From NCBI GenBank assembly GCA_024336345.1, contig JANFOG010000013.1:1-64000 (forward strand): a DNA stretch of 64,000 nucleotides, read 5' to 3'. The translations under genes were made by a program, and so were the position numbers. Below, piece by piece: positions 57,266 through 64,000 of this stretch. The DNA comes from Mariannaea sp. PMI_226 (Eukaryota > Ascomycota > Sordariomycetes > Hypocreales > Nectriaceae). Numbering within the stretch: the stretch's first letter is position 1; the number at the start of each line of letters is the position of its first letter. A model generated the notes under the pieces. That model was not told where the DNA came from. It was given only the letters and a program-made list of their open reading frames with translations, and did no database searches.

Positions 57266-59314
57266 GTCTGGAATTGCGTTTGCTGGGCACCAGGGATGGG
57301 CTGGACAGTAGCGGTTGGTAACCGAACACACCTAATCAAAGTATCTTACTAGCGGCGTTGTTTACGAACTTGGAGAGTGAGTGATTGACTGTTTTTGATC
57401 CTGCACACCACCTCAGACATGTATACCCCTTGTGCACTTTCCCCAGAGATTTCAAAACAAAAAGCGTGCTATTGTCTCGATGACTAGCTAGAATGAGGCG
57501 TTCCTTTAAGAGTTCACGCAGATAGCCTTGCTTCGGGCCTCTTTGAGCGTGTGCCTCGTGAATTACAGGCGGAAAAAACTTAGTCTTTTGCAGCAGCCCA
57601 GGGTTGTTTCTGCAATCCAATTGAATGCCTGAGGTCGAATGTCAAAGTGACAAGATGAGAAGTGCCACTGTTTTCCTTGGATAATAACGTGCAAGGAAAG
57701 GATGCCAAGCCCCCAAAACTGATTTGGCTAATAGATTCGATTCGATTGCTTACAATACCAAAGGGCTACGAGGGTCCCGAACATCAATAAAAGATTGAAT
57801 CCTAGGAGGCCAGCAACACTGGCATAAAACTACTACAGTACATTTATATCACTACCCTCTAAGCGCAAGAAATGTGCTTCAAAGCATTAAGCCCCTAGAG
57901 CTACAGGATCTAGAGCCGCGCCGTGATCTTCTAAACAGGTATTTATTCTACTATGCCTGACCAAGGACTTAGTCCTACCATACGCCCCGGTACCGACATG
58001 TTTCCTCCCATACTCGCCCAAGATACTCGTATGAAGCCGTTGCCAACCCAAGGCTTTCAAGAAAAAAAAAACGCGGCGGATAGGTGGGCTTTATCATCAA
58101 AGGATTTGCCCCCGCTAACTATCTTGCATCAGTGCAAATACAGATGCAGATGCAAAACTAAAAAGAACCCCCCCAAAAAAACGCCGTAGTATAATTGTAA
58201 TCGTCAACCGAGAGGTCGTTCCAAAGGCTAAAAGAAGAAGAGAACAGAAAAAAGAGATCAGATGATGTCTGATAAGGAGACAACACAAACTAACAAGAGC
58301 AGATGCCCCCCGCAGGCTACATCACCTAGCCCCTTAACAAGACCACTACTGAAACGGTTCCTGGGTGAAGTATGTGTAATATCGTAAAAGCGTTTGTCAG
58401 CACTTAAAAGAAAATGAAATGCTGGTAATACAATAAGGATAAAGAACCCTTCGTTGAAAGAAAGAAGAAGGGGGGTGGATGGGTCTGAGACGTATTGTTG
58501 CATCTTTAGAATATGAATTGGCGGGCCTGGGGAGATAGTAGGCAATATATGCAGGCGAGTATTGTCAGAGGGGGGGGGGGGGGGGGGGTTTCTCCAAGAA
58601 AGACCGAGGAAATTCAAGGGCCGGGATATGGGAGTTGAAATATTAGAAGTCTGAACCATAGGCTTTATTGCGCCATGATTCAATCGTGAACTGAAATCTT
58701 TGCCAGCCCCATGAAATTCAGAGTGCCGAATGTTCGTAGGAATTTCTAGCTTGTGCGTCGCTGGGAGGACAGACAGCAGATATGAAAGGTCATCGGGCCT
58801 ATTTTGGCATCTCATTCCCCCTCTCAGCAATCCCGGGTTCCATACTAGGTTGGTAGTGCGATTCAACTGAAGATGCGATGTCTCGAACGGATATTGGGCC
58901 TGATCACGGGCACAACAACCGGCAGACCCTCAAACATAGCTGTGTCCCTGTCGTGGTTGCTTCCGTCATTGAATGATCCTCGCGACCAAATCTTCCTGAT
59001 TTAGCTCCTAATCAGCTGCGTAAGCCCTAACCTCGGCTGTCATGGCCAGTTCACCAAGTGAGGCACGTGGAGTCTGGGGCGCAAAGTCGCCTGTGAAGGC
59101 AGCGCATTTGATCAGGGGGAGGCGAGGAGGTAAATGAGATTGCCGAGATGCTATGAGGGGTCAAAACCCGGCAACTTGGTCGCGATCACAGAGACCTTCG
59201 TTATCGTGTGCTAGATCAAGCCGTGAGCTCTTAATAGGTCCGTCGTACTGATATACCAAGAAGGTATTGTTCGTGGTCATTTACGACGTAAAGCTGTCAC
59301 AGCAGTAATAAATC
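57266..59314. other. Convergent intergenic region between PRP3 and the C2H2 gene
   Basis: No conserved gene is visible. A run of 19 G (58570-58588) lies inside a 202-codon minus-strand frame (58258-58866) that looks like chance coding: its glycine/proline stretch is simply the homopolymer. The rest should include 3' untranslated regions. Confidence 0.5.
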
Positions 59315-60558
59315 CTAGCCAGCATGGCGAGAGCTCTCGTTTGATCGACCAGGTCGGTTTAAAATGCCTAAGCCGGCGAATTCATCTTCTCGGAGGCTAA
59401 GCGTGCCAATGTCGAATCGCTTGGAACAGCCGTCTTCCATGTGTCTACAGAGTGGCCATCATTAGAACGAATAGATCATATGTGGGAAGTTGTTGGAACT
59501 AACCTTCTGAGAGTGTCCTTTCTAGCAAACAGGCGCCCACAGTAGTCACATTTGTGGTTGCGCTCTTTCATGTGAACACTTTGGTGATGCCGCTGCAAGT
59601 CAGTCTTGCGAACGAACTTCTTGGTGCACCCTTCTATCGGGCAAGGAAACGGGTACTCGCGTTTCTCGTCGTGCGTTTCGAGGTGCGATTTGTAGTTGTA
59701 ACTGCGACTAAAGAATTTCCCACACCCCTTCACCTCACATTGAAAGTTGGCCTCCTCCTTAGTCGTGTGCTTCCTCACAGGGCGCCGTATCCTGTTCGTC
59801 TTAGGCCCCCGCCTGTCGTGGCCTAGGTCGGAGCCCGAAGCCTGCGAGTTAATGTAGCCTTGAGTTGCGTCGTAGTCTTGCCTGGGCCATGGAGTAATGG
59901 AAGTGTCAGAAAGCTCTGGCTGAAGGTTGGTGGTGAACGGAGGCCCTTCCGAGCTATACGGGGAATTCGACGGGGCGGAAGCTGGATAAGAATGTCTTTC
60001 AAAAGTAGAGTAGTAGCTAGAAGGACCTTCCATTCTCATCTTTGGCGCGGCCGCATCGTGCATATACACATAAGGTGACCGTGGAGGGATGGGTGGTGCC
60101 CTCAGAGGAGCGGCACTTGATAGATGCGACTGTGAGAAGGACTGGGTTGGAGGTGGCAAGTAGGAGTCGTGAGTACCAAACGATGACGGAATACTGTGTT
60201 CGTAGGTAGCGAAGGAATCGTACTCGGCAGGTAAGAGATTTGGAACCGTCGAGGACGACGGGGCCGTTACTGTCGGCGCCACCATCTGGTCTGAGGTAAC
60301 CCAAGATGAGTGGCTCATAGTGCCTGGAGGATGGAAATGATGGTCTGGTTCTGAGAGATACTGAAGAGTGAGTTGGGTTGATGGTGAGTTGTTGGAGGCA
60401 AGTATAGGCGCAGCGGGACTTAGACGGGATGGAGACGGATAGCTGGCACCAAGACCGTCTCTAGGACTGTATACCTGAGGCAGGACGGGAGGTGATTTGA
60501 ACGATCTCTGATGTGGTGGTATTGGAGACGCAGTTAAAGAGGGAGGTGTCAGGTCCAT
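59315..60558 (-). CDS. C2H2 zinc-finger transcription factor, function unknown
   Basis: Exons 59504-60558 and 59315-59444 encode 394 residues. The N-terminal two-thirds (from MDLTPPSLTASPIPPHQ) is Ser/Pro/Tyr-rich and probably disordered. A basic stretch (KTNRIRRPVRKHTTKEE) precedes three fingers: C-X4-C-X12-H at about 274-296, C-X4-C...H-X4-H-type at about 306-329, and a third at 337-358 of the form C-X2-C-X12-H-X4-C. The 59-bp intron (GTTAGT...TAG) splits an arginine codon directly before the third finger's histidine, so only the spliced product completes it (RRHMEDGCSKRFD). The second exon adds a conserved-looking GTLSLREDEFAGLGI tail. It is nuclear by inference. The family resembles fungal development or stress regulators, but I do not recognise an ortholog. 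The 5' leader seems long and pyrimidine-rich. Confidence 0.88.
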
Positions 60559-63500
60559 GTCGAGGTTTAAGTGTGGCGTGCGGGCTGATCCGGGAGGCCT
60601 TGACGAAGCCTACGTAGATTACCAGATCGAGCTCAACTGACGCAGACAGACACACCCACCAACGCACACGCACTCTTTCCCTCCGACTTTCACCCAAACA
60701 AACAGGCACACACTCACTCACAAGCAGAGAGACAAGCAGCAAACCTCAATCTTCTAAAAGAAGAAGAGGGTCCTGGTCGATCTCCGAAGACAAGGGATCA
60801 GGGAACCCTACTAGCCACCAAGCGAGACACGATGAAGAGTCGAGTCTCATCTGGGACTGAACTTGTCTTGCTTGGCCACTCTCCCAACGGCCCGCTGGAC
60901 AGGCTGACACTCACACACAGTGACAGGCCCAATGACGGAACGGACCTTCAAAGGGCTTTGAGACGGCTAGTGGTCGGGGTCCAGAGAGTGGGGAGAGGAG
61001 GGAAACCATTGACTGGGCAGACGGCGCCAAAGCAGGTTTCGGTGAGGGAAAGTGATTGACCAAGTCGTGCCAGGCAAGTGGTATTAATACCGGGCTTATC
61101 ATGGGAAATAGATATACCTAGAGGGAGGAGAAGGGGAAGAAGAAGAAGAAGAAGAAGAATAAGAATATCGGAGGGCGTAGGGATGGTTGAGAAGACAACA
61201 CATGTACAGAGTGCAACAGGAATTGAAGACCAACGAAACCATCCCCCCTCCCCTCAGCAGCGGAGCCTGCCGTTTGACTGAGATGGATTTTTGTCGATGA
61301 ATTAAACGCGGGAGGAGGAGTGACTGTAGGGTCTGTAGGGTCTCTAGTAGCCTGTATGGAGGTAGGGTGAAGGATCAGACTCCGCCGGGATATGGGGTCA
61401 CTAGCAAACGGGCAGAAGATGATGGTCCGTGGGATGGAGAGAGAGCCAGTTTGCGTTCGCAGGCCTTCTCTAATAGGTAACATAGCCCAAGCCCAGTCGG
61501 GGAGTGTGGTCTACGAAGATGGGAGGTGTGAATGATGGAGCGAGCGGATAATGGGGCCGGGGCCGAGGAGAGCGAAATGAGGAACCAGACCAGGGTCCAG
61601 CTTCGCCAACCAAAAGTCCAGGGCCCTATCTTTACTTTATTGCATTCTTTTTTTTTCTTCTTTTCCCACAGATCCTTGGATGAAGCCAGTAAATTAGATA
61701 TACCGTAATACTAGGGGTTGTGCCTAATAAATGTGTGGGCGTATAGGAAAGACCTGTAGTCCAGATCTGCAATAGTGTACGCGAGACCAGCGACAGATCC
61801 CTTAGTGAAAGACAGCGACGGAAACGAAAGTAGCTAACAGGCGCTGGGATCCCGGTCCAACATACATAGTATTTCTCCCGCGCAGGGAGCGTCAAATCAT
61901 TTTGAAATCAGAAAGGCAGACCGTGTGCATAGTCGTCAAACACGTTAAAAGACGAGCCGCCATGCTGCGCCAAAAGTACAACATAATAATTCAGTGTGAG
62001 GGTAAATGGCGACGCTCCATGTTACGTAGTAGAGCAGCAAGCCCCATTCACCCATCAGATCCATCACCCACAGATGGGAGCCACATGGTTCAAGGACTCT
62101 CTGGCTGCCCAGCTATCCGTCTTCCTTCTCCACAAGGAGGAAATCCATTTTTTTTTTCGAGGGTAATCTGAACTGAGTTGTTCAGGTGTGTACTTGCACG
62201 CGCCACGCAATGTGAGCTTGTAGTTTTGGCCACCCCCGTCCTTCCATCCTTGACATTTGCTTGTGATGATCCATGCCTCAACGGCCTGATCCGAGGAGGG
62301 TGTGAGAATGTGTGCTGGGTGACGGTGGTGATGGTGGTGGTGTGTAATCAAAAATGGCACTTGATGAATGAGTCCTTGACGACGAGTCTGAGATTATGGA
62401 GGTGGAAAAAAGCCAGATGCCAGATGCAAATGGAGATGATCAGTGAACCAGGAGAACCTTCGTTCTTGATTTATGCCTTCCCCTCCCACTTTCCACTAAA
62501 CATGAGGAAAACGGACAAGGCAAGATGGGAATGCATAGTGTGGAATTCATACATGTGACGAAATCGCTGGGTGAATCCCGCAACCTGAATTGGCGCCAGC
62601 AATACATACGTATGGAAAACCCAGGACAGAGCCACTTCAGAGCTGGATGAGGCCCGAGCCGGCTGGTCCTCGGACTGTGCCTTGCAGGGTTTAGTGGTTG
62701 GACGCTTTGGGGTTCGTTGACAGCCAGCCAACAAGCAAGGATGGCAAGCAAGTAAGCGAGCGAGCGAGCGAGAGGGGCCAACCAGCCAGCAAACGAACGA
62801 ACGCCAGCAGACGCGCATGGATCAACAGACGGATCGCGTGGGAGCTGTCATCGTGCCGTAGTCTTATGCGCAGAATACCGTACATAGTAAAGAAGGTAAG
62901 GTATGCTATATAGGATGGATGGCATGTCTGCAGTACGCAATACCTACTACGGTACGTGAATTTCAAGTAATCCCGCGGCGGGATGGGATGGCAAAGATCC
63001 TATTGCATGTGTGCTAAGCACAACGCTGGATGGACGAATGCCCAAATGCAACCTACGCAGTACTATGTACCTACATGGCCAAAGCAGAGGTATGTGCTTC
63101 GTACTCTGTACTTGGCCCACTGGAAAAAGTAGAGAGAGATTGTGCAACACATCATGTGGTGTGAGAAGAGATGGGCCAAGGCAAAGCTCCAGCTTGTCTA
63201 GCCCCCAAACCTATCCCGGACTAGATCAGTTGCTTGTGCTGCGCAGTAGTTCGACATCAACCGTACGACACGACAATAAATCACCAACAAGCTGGACGGA
63301 CCCCCCCCAGTTGACAAGACAAGCCAGCATGGCCATTGTTAGGCCAACGTTACCAGGAACCACTGGTCGTCTTCACGAGGGACGATGCTCCATGTCCTTT
63401 ACATATTAGTAGGACTGAGTGTACGTGTACGTAGGGCGACGAGGTATTAATCACTTTGTAGGATCTGGGAACAGCGGGGGGTACTTTGGCAGGACTTGAT

Positions 63501-64000
63501 GTAACACAATACCATGGAGACACCGTGCTGAATTCCATAGATCCCTCCTGCACACGTCTTGCATTGATATAAGGTGCTTCTCTCTCTCTCGTTTTGCATG
63601 AACGCCACGACATTAGCACGGCACCACTGAGTCGCGGATCAGGCACCAGAAGACTAGAACTGTGGAAGCCCACAAGCCAACAATACAGTAGAGCAAAGAT
63701 AAGTAAATGTAGTATGTATGTACGAAGAATTATTCCCACATTACCTATGGGTGCGAATAATTTGCGTGCCCAAAAGTGCACGTCTACTTTGTTGGTTGGG
63801 GGGCCACCCTCCTTGACCTGGCTCCGGAAATGTTGCAACCTTTCCCCGCCCCAGTGACTCCTTATATTACTGGTCGTAAAATAACTCGGGGGAATAGAGT
63901 CGGGAAGGAAAAGAGGCTAATAAGAAGAAGACCTTATGCGCCGAGCAATCAGAACCTGCCTGTGCACAGTTCACAATTCCCCGAAGAGTCTCCTCTTGTG
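60559..64000. other. Intergenic region, no gene recognised
   Basis: The first part (60559-61000) is likely promoter and leader of the minus-strand C2H2 gene. Simple repeats occur: a (GAA)n run at 61137-61160, (GGT)n at 62321-62342, and GCAAGC/GAGC tetranucleotide repeats at 62725-62775. The open frames of 60-160 codons here overlap on both strands, lack domains and are not convincing. A neighbouring gene may begin beyond 64000. Confidence 0.5.

Noticed and set aside
58258..58866. 202-codon minus-strand frame
   Set aside because: It spans a G19 homopolymer, shows no domain, and sits where 3' untranslated sequence is expected.
63350..63838. 162-codon minus-strand frame at the right edge
   Set aside because: Composition and content look random; no motif or neighbouring exon supports it.

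Overview
The window is nuclear DNA of a filamentous ascomycete (Pezizomycotina). Short spliceosomal introns (52-164 bp), a fused pentafunctional AROM gene, intron-bearing histone H3 and H4 genes, and transposons damaged by C-to-T and G-to-A transitions (the mark of repeat-induced point mutation, RIP) all point there. From memory, the order AROM, Rpn4-type zinc finger, histone H4, histone H3 matches Aspergillus and its relatives, so Eurotiomycetes is my best guess; I could not search to confirm it.

The window has two compartments. Positions 1 to about 30,200 are an extremely AT-rich block with no intact host gene. It is a graveyard of RIP-damaged transposons: three hAT elements whose ends can be defined (1096-4994, 9488-19160, 13899-19027), two truncated hAT relics (1-375 and 20385-21095), a LINE-like non-LTR retrotransposon relic (about 4995-7600), and long stretches mutated beyond recognition. 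The third hAT is inserted, in reverse orientation, inside the right end of the second and is flanked by a perfect 8-bp target duplication. A 235-bp direct repeat pair (28833 and 29701) lies near the right edge of the block.

From about 30,200 to 64,000 the base composition is ordinary and genes are normal. In order: AROM (+, 30481-35247, shikimate pathway); an Rpn4-like C2H2 factor (-, 36692-38560, candidate proteasome-gene activator); a gene-poor stretch of about 7 kb; histone H4 (-, 45957-46484) and histone H3 (+, 48307-48886) sharing a 1.8-kb divergent promoter; the RNA polymerase I largest subunit (-, 49778-54866) divergent from the U4/U6 snRNP splicing factor PRP3 (+, 55718-57265); and a second C2H2 transcription factor (-, 59315-60558). 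The last 3.4 kb shows no gene.

The genes are housekeeping functions (aromatic amino acids, proteasome control, chromatin, rRNA synthesis, splicing) and do not form a metabolic cluster. The most unusual material is in the AT block: nested hAT elements with a conserved subterminal palindrome, promoter-proximal iterons and expanded microsatellites inside transposase introns. On the gene side the notable points are a perfect PACE-type site just upstream of the Rpn4-like gene and a compact row of hairpins at 39395-39434.
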